This document shows, piece after piece, positions 1 to 9,675 of a DNA stretch of 64,000 bases. The stretch comes from JAOAFZ01 sp964412815 (GTDB lineage: Bacteria > Patescibacteriota > Microgenomatia > UBA1406 > GWC2-37-13): positions 62,001-126,000 of the forward strand of contig CAYPQF010000034.1 in the NCBI GenBank assembly GCA_964412815.1, written 5' to 3'. Position numbers and translations under genes: made by a program. Every line of letters starts with the position of its first letter. Position 1 is the first letter of the stretch. The notes under the pieces are model-generated. The model was given only the letters and a program-made list of their open reading frames with translations, ran no database searches and was not told the origin of the DNA.

Positions 1-1
1 A

Positions 2-52
2 AAAGAAGAAGCCTTGTATCACGTCACCTGCTATCGTCGCATTCTGAGCTAA
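2..52 (+). CDS. C-terminal fragment of an unidentified gene
   Basis: An open frame enters from the left edge and stops at TAA (50-52), giving a 16-residue tail ending YHVTCYRRILS. The stop lies in the loop of a hairpin. The piece is too short to assign a family, and it may not be coding at all. Confidence 0.3.
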   Translation, partial: KEEALYHVTCYRRILS

Positions 53-61
53 CGCTCAGAA
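42..61. terminator. Hairpin between the left-edge gene and ogt
   Basis: TTCTGAGC (42-49) pairs perfectly with GCTCAGAA (54-61) around a 4-nt loop that holds the TAA of the left-edge frame. It sits between convergent genes, where a bidirectional terminator is expected. There is no T-run on either side. Confidence 0.35.
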
Positions 62-70
62 GCACGAAGC

Positions 71-577
71 TCAGCGTGCCTTCTCCAGTTCGAGCAGCAT
101 CTGTTTGGTGTTAATGTGTCCCCTTCCCGCATAACCGGTTAACGCCCCGTTTGTGCCCAGCACGCGATGACAGGGTATCATAATCGCAATGGGATTGACA
201 CGGCAAGCTCCACCTACTGCTCGTACCGCCAACGGCCGTCCTACCCGTGCCGCTAACTCTTTATATGTAATGGTTGAACCGTAAGGGATTGCTGCCAGTT
301 CTTTCCAGACGGCCTGTTGAAACTCAGTTCCGCGAATTTGATACCGCCAGGGAAACGTAACGCTTTCTCCGGATAGATAGCGTCTCAGTATAGAAATCTG
401 CTTCTGTAACGCTGCGGTAGGCATTCCTTGCTGTTGGGGATACTGCACCAGTTCTTTTGATACGACATCAGACACTGGAGTCCCCGGGGTACCGACTCTT
501 AGAATAGCGGTCTTACTTGCAACAACGACCACTTCTCCGAGCGGGCTGCTGACTGTCTCGATATAGATTGTTTCCAT
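71..577 (-). CDS. ogt: Methylated-DNA--protein-cysteine S-methyltransferase
   Basis: 168 residues. This suicide repair protein moves the methyl group of O6-methylguanine (and O4-methylthymine) onto its own cysteine. The active-site motif PCHRV is at residues 135-139 with Cys136 as acceptor. It is preceded by the helix-turn-helix/Arg-finger stretch YKELAARVGRPLAVRAVGGA (105-124). A longer frame extends to 736, but it would overlap the divergent glycosyltransferase gene. The ATG at 577 gives the usual family length and N-terminus (METIYIETV). Only 35 bp separate it from the divergent gene, so promoters are shared or overlapping. Confidence 0.93.
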   Translation of the reverse strand: METIYIETVSSPLGEVVVVASKTAILRVGTPGTPVSDVVSKELVQYPQQQGMPTAALQKQISILRRYLSGESVTFPWRYQIRGTEFQQAVWKELAAIPYGSTITYKELAARVGRPLAVRAVGGACRVNPIAIMIPCHRVLGTNGALTGYAGRGHINTKQMLLELEKAR

Positions 578-612
578 ACGTATTATCGTTTGTGCTTTAT
601 AATTGATACAAC

Positions 613-1680
613 ATGAAACCTCCCATCCAGCGTGCTGTTGACAGATTTGTACAGGAATTTCTTCAGTTTGAACCACAGACCGCGGTCTCACGCTTTCTGA
701 CGCACCTGCCAAAACGTCTGCAAAAATACCGGACACAACTGGAAGACTTTTCTATTGTAACACCTCCAGAACCGGTAAAGGAGATCCTCGAACGGAATGC
801 ACGCATCTGGGATACTCCAGACGAGCCTGCGTTACGAGAAAACATTGCACAGTGGACCGCAGAAATTGAGGAACGACTTACGACATTGCGCGGTGATAAA
901 GAGCAAGATCCGGATGTCTCTGTGGTAATTCCCTCTCATAATGAGGAACAATGTATGCTTCAGATTCTTGATTCACTTGCACGGCAGCAGTTCTCCGGAA
1001 CTATGGAAGTGGTAATTGTCGATAACAACTCAGACCGGGTAGGACAGAAAACAGCAAATGGGGAGTACAGCACAAAAGATGATAAAGGAGCAGAGATTGC
1101 CCGTCAGGCGGGGGCAGTTGTACTTGAGTATAACGATATGCATACGTCTCATGCCAAAATTGCTTACGCACGACAACGTGGCCTGGATATCGCTCGGGGC
1201 AGCGCTATCCTTTCGACTGACGCTGACACCATCGTTTCACCTGGTTGGGTATTGGCACTGTATCAGGAACTACAGGAACCCGGCGTAACCTGGGTAGGAG
1301 GACACATACTCCATTACGACGGAAGTGAGTTTGCCAAACTAATTTCTCTGGTCTTTACCCTGGCACGGGAAATCTCGTTCTTAACCAAGACACTCGATGG
1401 ATTTACTACACAGAATATGGCCTTCAGAAAACAAGATGCTGTCCGCATTGGAGGCTATGATCTGGAAAAACGATATTGTGAAGACCTGGATCTCGCACGA
1501 CGCCTGGCTGAGATCGGCAGACCGGTTCTTGCAAATACAGAAGCTGCCCGGGTCTGGTCTTCGGGAAGAAGATACGAACATCTCGACTATACAACTCTGC
1601 TGCGCTTAAACAATCTGATGGAAGAGCTCTATGGAGCTGATGACGGGTCAGGCATGGTAAAAAATATCAGAAAGGCGTGA
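613..1680 (+). CDS. Glycosyltransferase family 2 (GT-A fold)
   Basis: 355 residues. It transfers a sugar from a nucleotide-sugar donor; the acceptor cannot be read from sequence. After a helical region of about 100 residues, the GT2 core begins with VSVVIPSHNEE (102-112). It continues with VDNNS (136-140), a DxD-type metal site DAD (203-205) in the context STDADTIVSPGW, and an acidic motif CEDLDLARRL (about 289-298) that would hold the catalytic base. No membrane segment is obvious, so it is probably cytoplasmic or peripheral. A TATAAT at 598-603 lies 9 nt before the ATG, suggesting a leaderless transcript. It lies next to PBP genes, which fits envelope polysaccharide work. Confidence 0.85.
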   Translation: MKPPIQRAVDRFVQEFLQFEPQTAVSRFLTHLPKRLQKYRTQLEDFSIVTPPEPVKEILERNARIWDTPDEPALRENIAQWTAEIEERLTTLRGDKEQDPDVSVVIPSHNEEQCMLQILDSLARQQFSGTMEVVIVDNNSDRVGQKTANGEYSTKDDKGAEIARQAGAVVLEYNDMHTSHAKIAYARQRGLDIARGSAILSTDADTIVSPGWVLALYQELQEPGVTWVGGHILHYDGSEFAKLISLVFTLAREISFLTKTLDGFTTQNMAFRKQDAVRIGGYDLEKRYCEDLDLARRLAEIGRPVLANTEAARVWSSGRRYEHLDYTTLLRLNNLMEELYGADDGSGMVKNIRKA

Positions 1681-1713
1681 GTTTTTAGTGAATGTCCCTA
1701 CACACACACCGAA

Positions 1714-3996
1714 TCACGGGGTACCCGTTTGAGAAGTTCCCGCTGTTGGACCAACAGTCACCGCCACGGATGGAAGAACTGATCCTGTTGGAGTCGGGGT
1801 TGGTGTTTCGTCTTCTTCATCATCGTCGTCAGGAACTTCGGTTGGTACCGGCGTGTTTGAAGGACGTGGTGTTGAAGTTGGTTGATTTTTCTTTTTGTTT
1901 TCTTCATCTTTCTTTTTGCGTTCTTCGTCCTCACGCTTTTTCTTTTCAGCTTGTTCCGTTGGATTTGGTGTCGGAGACTGCGGGATACACATATCTTCCG
2001 GTTTTGGCTCGGTGCCACGGATGTAATACTCCATTAACGCAGATGTAGTTGCATCTTTCTGATCTTCCGGCAAGCGGAGACCTTTTTCTTTACAGATCAG
2101 TACCTGTTCTACCGAATCCGGTTTTTTGTACCATTCTGCAGAACGTCCTGATAATGCCTGTTCCATTACACTTTTCCAGATAGGCGCGGCTCCCAAAGAT
2201 CCTGCAACACCAGACATAGGCTTGTTGTTACTGTTACCGACCCATACACCTACCACTATCTGTGGGGTGTACCCAATGGTTAACGCGTCTTTGTTTTCGT
2301 CAGTAGTACCGGTTTTGACTGCGGCGGTCCGGGAGATATTGAGCGCGGAGCCGAAGACTTCTGATCGTGCCGGGGCATCAGAGAGAATCGATGAGATGAT
2401 GTACGCAGTTGCAACGTCCCAAACACGTTTTTTAGTCACTTCTCCATTGTTAAAGATAGTTTTTTTGTTTTTATCGCGCACTTCAAGAATTATTTTCCGA
2501 TCCGGCAGTTCTCCCTCAGCAGCAAAGGCAGCGTACGCGTTGGTCATCTCGATCAGCGGAACCTCTCCACTTCCCAAAACCAGAGAAAGGCCGTAATCCC
2601 GATCTCGGCTGAGCGTTGTTATCCCGAGCGTCCGGGCCTTATTCAGCATTGAGTTTACTCCCACTTTCTGCATTACTTCTACGGCTGGAATATTGAGAGA
2701 GATCGCCAACGCGCGTCGAATACTTACATCGCCACGAAAAGTATTATCGTAATTTTTTGGTGAGTACCCCCCACCGAAATCAGTTTTTTCATCTTTCAGA
2801 ACAGTTCCGGCGGTAATCAGTTTATCTTCCAGCGCGGTCGCGTAGACAAGCGGCTTAAATGAGGAACCTGGTTGGCGGGCTGCCACAGCCATATTAATCT
2901 TTCCGTTCTCTTGGTCAGACCAATCATGACTTCCCACGAGTGCAACCACTTCTCCTGATGATGGATCCATTGCCACCAGTGCACCATTGGTAACGTTCTG
3001 CCCTGCAAGATTAGCAACCTGGTTCCTGACAGATGTCTGTGCAAACTGCTGCAGTTTTGTATCAAGCGTAGTCTTTACAATAAATCCGGAATTAGCCAGC
3101 CGTTGCTCGCCATATTTTTCTGCCAGCTCCTCCTGAACCATTAATGCGAAATGCGGTGCCGTTACATTTACAGAACCGGACTCACCCTTTGTAAAATCAA
3201 GCGTCTCTTCCAGTGCCTCTTCGTATTCTTCCTGAGTAATATATTTTTCCTGAAGCATCAGCTTCAGAACGTTCCTCTGCCGGCGGGTTGCTTCTTCTTT
3301 GTTTCCGGAAACCGGAGAAAACGCAGAGGGAGCAGGCAGAACCGCAGCCATCATGGCTGACTCGGCAATGGTCAGTTCGGACGCATCTTTTCCGAAATAA
3401 ATTTCAGCGGCACGCTGAATACCAAAGGCACCTTCACCAAAGTAGACCGTATTCAGATACATTTCCAGAATATCTTCTTTGCTAAACCGGCGATCGAGCT
3501 CAATAGCAAGAATAATCTCCTGGTACTTGCGGATGTATGTCTGCTCAGAGGTTAACAAAACGTTTTTAACGAGCTGCTGCGTAATGGTTGAGCCTCCCTG
3601 ACGAATGCCACCAGTAGCCACGTTCACGGTTGCCGAGCGGATAATCCCACTGATTGAAAAGCCCGGATGGCTGTAGAAATCCTGATCTTCTGCAGCTATA
3701 ACCGCGTTCTGGGCAGATTCTGCAATCTTATTCAGAGGAACAATCTCTCTGTTTTTGGCATCGTATAAGGTGAAGAACGGTTTCTCATTCCGATCCAGGA
3801 GCGTGATGCCGCCATCTTTTAAGGTAATAATTGCTTCTTTGGATTGAATCTGACTGGCAAAAGCTACATACGTAATTACCGGAAGTACGACAAACAGCAT
3901 AACTGCTCCGGCAATAGCCGAGATAATGAGCAGGCGTTTGTTCTTTTTTGCCCAGGCCATTACCGGCTTCAACTGTTTCGGTAGACGCAGTTTCAT
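1714..3996 (-). CDS. Class A penicillin-binding protein (PBP1A-like)
   Basis: 760 residues, bifunctional peptidoglycan synthase. One membrane helix at about 22-48 anchors the extracytoplasmic part. The GT51 transglycosylase domain shows EDQDFYSHPG (103-112, catalytic Glu) and GGSTITQQLVKN (134-145). The transpeptidase domain shows SSFK (378-381, nucleophile Ser), SLN (433-435) and KTGT (561-564). The C-terminal 110 residues are low complexity: a Lys/Glu-rich stretch, then Pro/Thr-rich repeats, probably a wall-spanning linker. The start at 3996 is preferred over 4047 because TATAAT lies 7 nt upstream and the N-terminus then fits the family. It is divergent from a second, aberrant PBP. Confidence 0.92.
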   Translation of the reverse strand: MKLRLPKQLKPVMAWAKKNKRLLIISAIAGAVMLFVVLPVITYVAFASQIQSKEAIITLKDGGITLLDRNEKPFFTLYDAKNREIVPLNKIAESAQNAVIAAEDQDFYSHPGFSISGIIRSATVNVATGGIRQGGSTITQQLVKNVLLTSEQTYIRKYQEIILAIELDRRFSKEDILEMYLNTVYFGEGAFGIQRAAEIYFGKDASELTIAESAMMAAVLPAPSAFSPVSGNKEEATRRQRNVLKLMLQEKYITQEEYEEALEETLDFTKGESGSVNVTAPHFALMVQEELAEKYGEQRLANSGFIVKTTLDTKLQQFAQTSVRNQVANLAGQNVTNGALVAMDPSSGEVVALVGSHDWSDQENGKINMAVAARQPGSSFKPLVYATALEDKLITAGTVLKDEKTDFGGGYSPKNYDNTFRGDVSIRRALAISLNIPAVEVMQKVGVNSMLNKARTLGITTLSRDRDYGLSLVLGSGEVPLIEMTNAYAAFAAEGELPDRKIILEVRDKNKKTIFNNGEVTKKRVWDVATAYIISSILSDAPARSEVFGSALNISRTAAVKTGTTDENKDALTIGYTPQIVVGVWVGNSNNKPMSGVAGSLGAAPIWKSVMEQALSGRSAEWYKKPDSVEQVLICKEKGLRLPEDQKDATTSALMEYYIRGTEPKPEDMCIPQSPTPNPTEQAEKKKREDEERKKKDEENKKKNQPTSTPRPSNTPVPTEVPDDDDEEDETPTPTPTGSVLPSVAVTVGPTAGTSQTGTP

Positions 3997-4082
3997 AGTA
4001 GTAATTATAACATAGTAGATTGTTGCATGGCGCTGGCAGAGTTGCAATTATTTATACTATAAGATATAATATAAATAAATTT

Positions 4083-7000
4083 ATGCTTTCAGAACGACGT
4101 AGAGATATTTCTACAAGACTGGTTTTGTCTCCGGAACAACATGCTCCCCGTGAGACAAACACGGTGCTTGAAGAAATAGTTACAGGGACGCTCCCCCCCG
4201 AACGAATGGGGCCATCCCTGCTCACCATCGCACAAACGATTCTTACCAATCCGACCGAAGGGTGGGAGATGCTGGAGTATCTTCAGTTCTGCGGACAAGA
4301 TTCTCCGTTTGCACATCATCAGCTTGAAGAAGCTGTAGCGGCACTGGGACAGTTAATGCAGTCACCTGACCGCCCACGGGTACCTTCACTCGAACAATTA
4401 CCTGAGCACGATATTCAACGGATGTTGTATCTGGCTGATGTTTCAGGAAGAATTCACGCAACAATCCATCCACCGGAAGCAGCTCCCAAAAAAAGAAAGA
4501 AAACTCCTCCGGAGACAACCTTCCTTTCTCCCGTAATAGATGAATTTGTCGAACAAATTGATACAGAAGAAAAAGCAAAACAGGTTCTCTCGCAGTGGAA
4601 GCCGCTGATTAAACACCTTTCTGGAGATCATGCGCAACATCTCTATAAAACAATAAAAAACCGCCATAGCTCACTTCGTTTTCAACGTCGCCGTCAGGCA
4701 ACTGTGAAAGCGTTAAACAAAGTGTTATTGCCGGTGGCAGGTACGGTCGCCGGCGCTGCCTGGGGAGCTCCCGCACTCTCTGATATTCCCTGGCCGGCCC
4801 GGGATCCTCTGCTTGTATCCGCGTTCAGTGGCTTTGCGGCAGGATCTATTCCCCGGATATTCCCGTTCTTAAAAGGAAACCCTGGATTTATGAATGGTCT
4901 GAAGCGTCTTGCGGGTAATACCGGTATAGCGACCCTGACCGCTGCGCAGATTGCTCAGGGAGTCGCCCCTCCCACCGTGGATCAAGCTCAGATTCGACAG
5001 CATACAGAGCTCGCCGAAGCAGAGAGAACTGCTGAACAGACTGATGACCGGGCCCGATCAATTATGGCAAACCCGTCTGCCGTGCCGGATCTGTTTGCGT
5101 CCGGACAGATGCGTCTGTCAGATATCGATTATGCCCTTACCGTACCCGTACTCGAAGAAACCGGTACTATCTCCCGAAGAACCGCTCTGCCAATCAGTTT
5201 TGTAGACGAAGTAAGTGGAGAGGTACTGTATGAATACCGCAGAACTATCTACGAACCTGTTACATCGCAAGATATCCCTCCCCGTGCAATGGCATTTTTA
5301 GACGCACTGGAAGGATTAAGCGCCGAAGATGAGGTGTTGGACGAAATCCTGGGAGACACCCCTATTACCTCAACGGATGAATTTATTGGAAGGCTGGTTG
5401 CCAGTAACCTGACCCCGGAGACTATGATGAAGCTGTTGCGCGGAGAAAAACCTGAGTTTGAACGGGGAGGATCTCAGGTCCCTGTTCAGCTGGCAAAAGA
5501 GTTATATGGTCGCCGGAATGGTTTCTCGTTGGTTAATGGAGCTATCCCGAACACCATTTACGACGAAGCAAGGTATGCAGAAGGACTTGCCTATGCCTGG
5601 GAGCTCTACCGCGCGCTCCGTGATGGAGAAGTTATTGATCCGATCTATCTGAGACAGCGTGCTGCAGAAGACCGGATGCGAAGTGTGCCGCCTGCCCTCG
5701 CGGAAAATACGATGCAGGAAGTGCTCTATACGCTGATAGAACAGATGGAGCGCCGTATGGCAGGAAGAGTTATCGAAAACCAGCCGAATTATGCAATCAC
5801 ATATGCCCGAATGATTCGTATGGGAGCTGTCGTTCCGGTGGGGATCGAAGAGGATGATGAAAAAACTCCTGGCGTTGGAACAGAAATATTTGGACTGCCC
5901 GGTGCTGCCCAGTACTTGTTTAACAAACCACTATCAGAACTCAGTGACGCCGAACTGGCCATGGTGGTAATGGCGATTCCCCGGGCTCAGGATACCTGGC
6001 TTGCTTTTGCAGCGGACAGACGGGAAGAACCAGACGCGCTCGGCACCGTAGAACAGACATTTGATAACGTAATAGCCCTGCTCCTCAAAAAAGGAGTGAT
6101 AACACAACTTGAAGCATCGCAGATGCGCATTGATGGAACACGAATTCTCACCCAAGGAGACTATGCCCTGGCGGTACCAGAAAAGTTTCTCAATACCTGG
6201 TTGCACGACGGATCTCTGCCTCCGGGAGTTAACACACAGGTAGAAGCATATCTGTCAGTAACGCCACAGTCCCTGGCAGCTGATCCAAATATCACTATCA
6301 CCCCGAAAGGAATTGAAGTATCTATTAATTTTGAACAGTCTATTCCTCTGTTTACCGAACGGGAAACCCTTGAACGACAGGTTGCTCCCATCGAAGTTCA
6401 GGAACCTCTTACCCAACACCTTGAAGCGTTGATTAATGCACGACTTGAGCTACGGGAACAAGGAGGCGTTCCCTACTACTCCTACCGCTTATCGACCGGC
6501 AAAGAGATCCGCCTGCCGGTATTCGAATACGCCGAAGGACAATATGTACCGGGGCTGCAACTGGTCATTATCAACTCAGATGGTCAGGTAGTAGCAAACT
6601 ACGATCCCGCAGGCACCAGAGCAAATGCGGTTATCCCTGCATCAGTCATTAAAGGGCCGCTCTATGCCATTGCCCGCCTGTCAGGAGATGTCGCACGTCC
6701 TGATACGGTAGTATCTGGTGCTGACGGACCATTTGCCTTTTCACCCAACATTACCGTTCAAAACGCAAACGGCAGGAAGGTTGAAAAAGTTACCTGGAGT
6801 GCCGCACTTGGAGAGTCATTGAACGTACCGTTTGCCCGCTGGGCAGAAGCCCGTGTCGAACGGGACGTGCCTGGAGCAACCACCATCGAGGATCGTAATT
6901 CAGCAAACTTTACTCACGGCATTCAGGCACCAATGGAACGTCTTTTTGGTATTCGCTTTACTGATATACATGGACAACCGATTACCAGTCCAACTGACCC

Positions 7001-8393
7001 TGCTCCCGGTCGAGAAGCCCTTACATTTGCATACGGCTCGGAAGTATATGTAAAAGGAAACAGTTCTGATGGGGGACTGGCTGATCTGGCTCGCGCATAC
7101 GCCCGTTTTACCGATCCTGAACGCTTTACCCAAAACCCTGCCGAGATCGCCGTCTTTAGAGAGGTAGCCACCATTCTAGAACGGTTAGGAGCAACAGTGC
7201 CGGGCTGGGAAAGCATGGCAAAAACAGGAACTCACGAAGGAAAAACCCGCGATGGCAAACCTATTACCAGCGCCTTGCTCACTGTGCTGTCCATGCACGA
7301 AACTACCACCGGGAATAACTATCAGGTTGGTGTGCTGGTGCGTGGCCAGGAAATTACCCCCGAAGGACGCGTACAGAACCTGGACCTTGACCGTGCCGGT
7401 CGCATTGCGGGAGTAGGAGCAGAAAGTTTTGTTAGTCCGCTCCCGATTGCGCAGGACCTTGCCCCTACAGTAGCTGAGCTCTCACGCAGTTCGTTTATTC
7501 CTCCACAGGAAATTGAACAGATGTACGATTCTCTGCGTTCTGCTGAAAAACCTGCCCTCGCCTATCAGGTACAAGGGATTACCCCGGGAACACCGTTACT
7601 CTCTCTCAACCGGACGCCACTGGGAACTATTGAACAACCTATCCTGGTCGACACTGTTGGTGAACCACAAGACGGACTTCAGCAGATCGTTATCGCGGAT
7701 GAACGGAACCGGAATATACTGGCATTTGTCCCCGCTGATTCTCTCATGGAGATGCCGGCGTTCCTCGCCGCGTATCCATCTCCCACAGAACAGGATGTGT
7801 TACAACGGACAGGGCTTACTCCCGGCCAGATAACGGTCATGGACGAGCGAAACCGCTCTCCGTTCCTCCAAGGACTCAATGCGTTGCAGGATTTCTCTCT
7901 GGATGTAGTCCCCAGCACCATGCAGTTTGGAGACCTGCTCCAAACCGCAGGTTTAACCGGGACACTCCTTATCAATCCCAATCGTCTTGATGACTATCTG
8001 GGCGCAGAACGAACACCAGCTACCGAAGCACTGTTAGTACGAGACATACGAGCGGAACTGGAACTGAGAAAAATGAATCAGCTGTTTGAACAGGCATTAC
8101 CGGGCATGACTTTGCGTTCGTGGATCGGAAATAACCGGCAACTTCAGACATTTATGTACCATCTGTCGCACTATCCGGAAAACTTTAACGGGTTACTGGC
8201 CGCTCGAAAGCTCGAGACTGACGACCCTGACTATCAGGCATACGCCCGGCTCGGGGATATGGTAGTGGCCTATCAACACCTGGCAGCTACTGAGATTACT
8301 TCTGGAGAGAATGTTGAAAGTGCCGTTGCATCGTTCATAGAAGCCTTTGTTACCGGACAGGAAGATCTTGATTTGATCTTTATTGAGAGATAA
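4083..8393 (+). CDS. Very large divergent class A PBP-like protein
   Basis: 1436 residues, roughly twice the usual class A PBP length. Hydrophobic segments lie at about residues 215-290. A GT51-like region is recognisable from RGGSQVPVQLAKELYG (around residue 458, the GGSTITQQLAKN equivalent) and IFGLPGAAQYLFNKPLSEL (around 605). The usual ED of the first GT51 motif is not clear; LDALEGL may be its remnant. The transpeptidase set is intact: ASVIK (SxxK, near 852), ESLN (SxN, near 910) and AKTGT (KTG, near 1045). About 350 unrecognised residues follow. The start is placed at 4083 because TATAAT lies upstream and the earlier frame start falls inside the divergent promoter. Transpeptidase activity is likely; glycosyltransferase activity is doubtful. 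Confidence 0.75.
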   Translation: MLSERRRDISTRLVLSPEQHAPRETNTVLEEIVTGTLPPERMGPSLLTIAQTILTNPTEGWEMLEYLQFCGQDSPFAHHQLEEAVAALGQLMQSPDRPRVPSLEQLPEHDIQRMLYLADVSGRIHATIHPPEAAPKKRKKTPPETTFLSPVIDEFVEQIDTEEKAKQVLSQWKPLIKHLSGDHAQHLYKTIKNRHSSLRFQRRRQATVKALNKVLLPVAGTVAGAAWGAPALSDIPWPARDPLLVSAFSGFAAGSIPRIFPFLKGNPGFMNGLKRLAGNTGIATLTAAQIAQGVAPPTVDQAQIRQHTELAEAERTAEQTDDRARSIMANPSAVPDLFASGQMRLSDIDYALTVPVLEETGTISRRTALPISFVDEVSGEVLYEYRRTIYEPVTSQDIPPRAMAFLDALEGLSAEDEVLDEILGDTPITSTDEFIGRLVASNLTPETMMKLLRGEKPEFERGGSQVPVQLAKELYGRRNGFSLVNGAIPNTIYDEARYAEGLAYAWELYRALRDGEVIDPIYLRQRAAEDRMRSVPPALAENTMQEVLYTLIEQMERRMAGRVIENQPNYAITYARMIRMGAVVPVGIEEDDEKTPGVGTEIFGLPGAAQYLFNKPLSELSDAELAMVVMAIPRAQDTWLAFAADRREEPDALGTVEQTFDNVIALLLKKGVITQLEASQMRIDGTRILTQGDYALAVPEKFLNTWLHDGSLPPGVNTQVEAYLSVTPQSLAADPNITITPKGIEVSINFEQSIPLFTERETLERQVAPIEVQEPLTQHLEALINARLELREQGGVPYYSYRLSTGKEIRLPVFEYAEGQYVPGLQLVIINSDGQVVANYDPAGTRANAVIPASVIKGPLYAIARLSGDVARPDTVVSGADGPFAFSPNITVQNANGRKVEKVTWSAALGESLNVPFARWAEARVERDVPGATTIEDRNSANFTHGIQAPMERLFGIRFTDIHGQPITSPTDPAPGREALTFAYGSEVYVKGNSSDGGLADLARAYARFTDPERFTQNPAEIAVFREVATILERLGATVPGWESMAKTGTHEGKTRDGKPITSALLTVLSMHETTTGNNYQVGVLVRGQEITPEGRVQNLDLDRAGRIAGVGAESFVSPLPIAQDLAPTVAELSRSSFIPPQEIEQMYDSLRSAEKPALAYQVQGITPGTPLLSLNRTPLGTIEQPILVDTVGEPQDGLQQIVIADERNRNILAFVPADSLMEMPAFLAAYPSPTEQDVLQRTGLTPGQITVMDERNRSPFLQGLNALQDFSLDVVPSTMQFGDLLQTAGLTGTLLINPNRLDDYLGAERTPATEALLVRDIRAELELRKMNQLFEQALPGMTLRSWIGNNRQLQTFMYHLSHYPENFNGLLAARKLETDDPDYQAYARLGDMVVAYQHLAATEITSGENVESAVASFIEAFVTGQEDLDLIFIER

Positions 8394-8486
8394 TGTGTTA
8401 TAACATTTGTCCTTCAGCAACTTTCTTACAGGATATTTTTCTTTTTTTTATTGGTCTGTCTACAGTATCTTCGTATAGTTAGGTAT

Positions 8487-9101
8487 ATGAAAAAAACTAT
8501 ACATCAATTCTTAACCCCAGCTGTCATTGTTACTACTGCATTTATAATCGGTGCCGCCGGAGGATTTGGTGCCAGTTCGTTGCAACATTCTCTCGATGAC
8601 ACGATGGCTGCTGAGATCGAATCAACTCGACCCCAGGGACGTTCAGCTACGGGAACGATCAAGCTTACACCGGAAAAACCCCGAAACCTCTTTGCAATCA
8701 CTCAATCTCAGGACGCACTGAGAGAATTTAATACCGCGATCAAAGAAGCTGAGATGATCAGTACCGTGCAATCCGGCGGTCCCTTTACTGTGTTTGCGCC
8801 GATAAACGCAGGCTTTGAATCTATTTCACCGGCTAAAATGACAATGCTTTACGCCAACGAGCACCGTGATGTGTTATCAGAAATGCTTGAGTATCATATT
8901 GTCCCGGGAGTATATTCAGTCGAAGATATGACAGATGGAATGGAGCTGGTAACTCTTCAGGGAGATACCCTTACCATTCGAAGAGATGATGAGGGCGTAT
9001 ATGTAAACGGAGTTCAGCTGCTTCAGACGGATCTTCCGGCAACAAATGGGATTATGCACACAACACGAGGAGTTCTATATGATGAAACAAAAGACCAGTA
9101 A
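8487..9101 (+). CDS. Membrane-anchored fasciclin-domain protein
   Basis: 204 residues. An N-terminal hydrophobic segment (about 8-33) would serve as signal anchor. Residues 70-200 form a fasciclin (FAS1) domain, seen from FTVFAPINAGFESI and EYHIVPGVYSVEDM followed by GIMHTTRGVL. FAS1 domains are extracellular adhesion modules, so a surface role in attachment is likely. A TATAGT -10 box sits 7 nt before the ATG (leaderless type); the frame start at 8451 has no such support. It follows the large PBP-like gene after about 90 bp. Confidence 0.85.
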   Translation: MKKTIHQFLTPAVIVTTAFIIGAAGGFGASSLQHSLDDTMAAEIESTRPQGRSATGTIKLTPEKPRNLFAITQSQDALREFNTAIKEAEMISTVQSGGPFTVFAPINAGFESISPAKMTMLYANEHRDVLSEMLEYHIVPGVYSVEDMTDGMELVTLQGDTLTIRRDDEGVYVNGVQLLQTDLPATNGIMHTTRGVLYDETKDQ

Positions 9102-9116
9102 GGAGTGGGTGTAAGA

Positions 9117-9138
9117 GAGGGGGCGCCATTGCCCCCTC
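9117..9138. terminator. GC-rich hairpin between convergent genes
   Basis: GAGGGGGC (9117-9124) pairs with GCCCCCTC (9131-9138) around a 6-nt loop, immediately beyond the stop codons of the fasciclin gene and the convergent membrane gene. There is no T-run. Confidence 0.5.
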
Positions 9139-9142
9139 CCTG

Positions 9143-9565
9143 CTAGATCCCTGCGAGCGTGAGCAGGTACACACACAAGCCGACGCTGAACGCCATATAC
9201 AGTTGCTCCTTGAGCAAGTCGCTGTTAAAGGCGAACAGCGATTCACTTTCGTCGACCTCGGAGTCCGCGTACCGCTCCACGGTGAGCCGGTACATGCGCT
9301 TATTCCTCCGGTAGAGGTACCCCTGCGTAAACAGGGTGACGAGCGGCACCGCAACCAGCGGCGTGGCCAGCGTGAACGAGAGCAGTTGCGGGAAGATGAC
9401 CAGTACCAGCGACATCACAAAGGCGCCCGTCGTGATGAGCCGGCACATCCCCACAATATCGTTCTGCCCACGGATATAGTCAATCAACAGACGCCCGATC
9501 ATGCCGGCAGTAATTATCAGAACCACCAGCTGGTGCACCTGCATGCCAAATGGAAGCGATCCCAT
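9143..9565 (-). CDS. Small polytopic membrane protein, unknown function
   Basis: 140 residues, no recognised family. Hydrophobic segments at about 10-28, 44-62, 66-82 and 120-138 suggest three or four membrane helices, with a charged loop YRRNKRMYRLTVERYADSE between the third and fourth. Base composition is visibly more GC-rich than mutL next door. The start is decided by AAGGAG seven nt before the ATG. A TATAAT further upstream gives a leader of roughly 30 nt. This layout (own promoter, SD leader, 3' hairpin) is shared by the other GC-rich orphan genes in the window. Confidence 0.7.
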   Translation of the reverse strand: MGSLPFGMQVHQLVVLIITAGMIGRLLIDYIRGQNDIVGMCRLITTGAFVMSLVLVIFPQLLSFTLATPLVAVPLVTLFTQGYLYRRNKRMYRLTVERYADSEVDESESLFAFNSDLLKEQLYMAFSVGLCVYLLTLAGI

Positions 9566-9675
9566 CCCACATCTCCTTGAATAGCTTGTTACAATGCTCT
9601 TTTATTATAGCTTATAATAGTGTTATTTGCCAGATGGAAGCGCGCTGCAAACATCCAATGAAAGGCCTCCGGAAG

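Noticed and set aside
1714..2000. Tandem Pro/Thr codon repeats at the PBP1A 3' end as a DNA repeat element
   Set aside because: They encode a low-complexity wall-spanning tail in frame; the same style occurs in the 26282-26848 protein.
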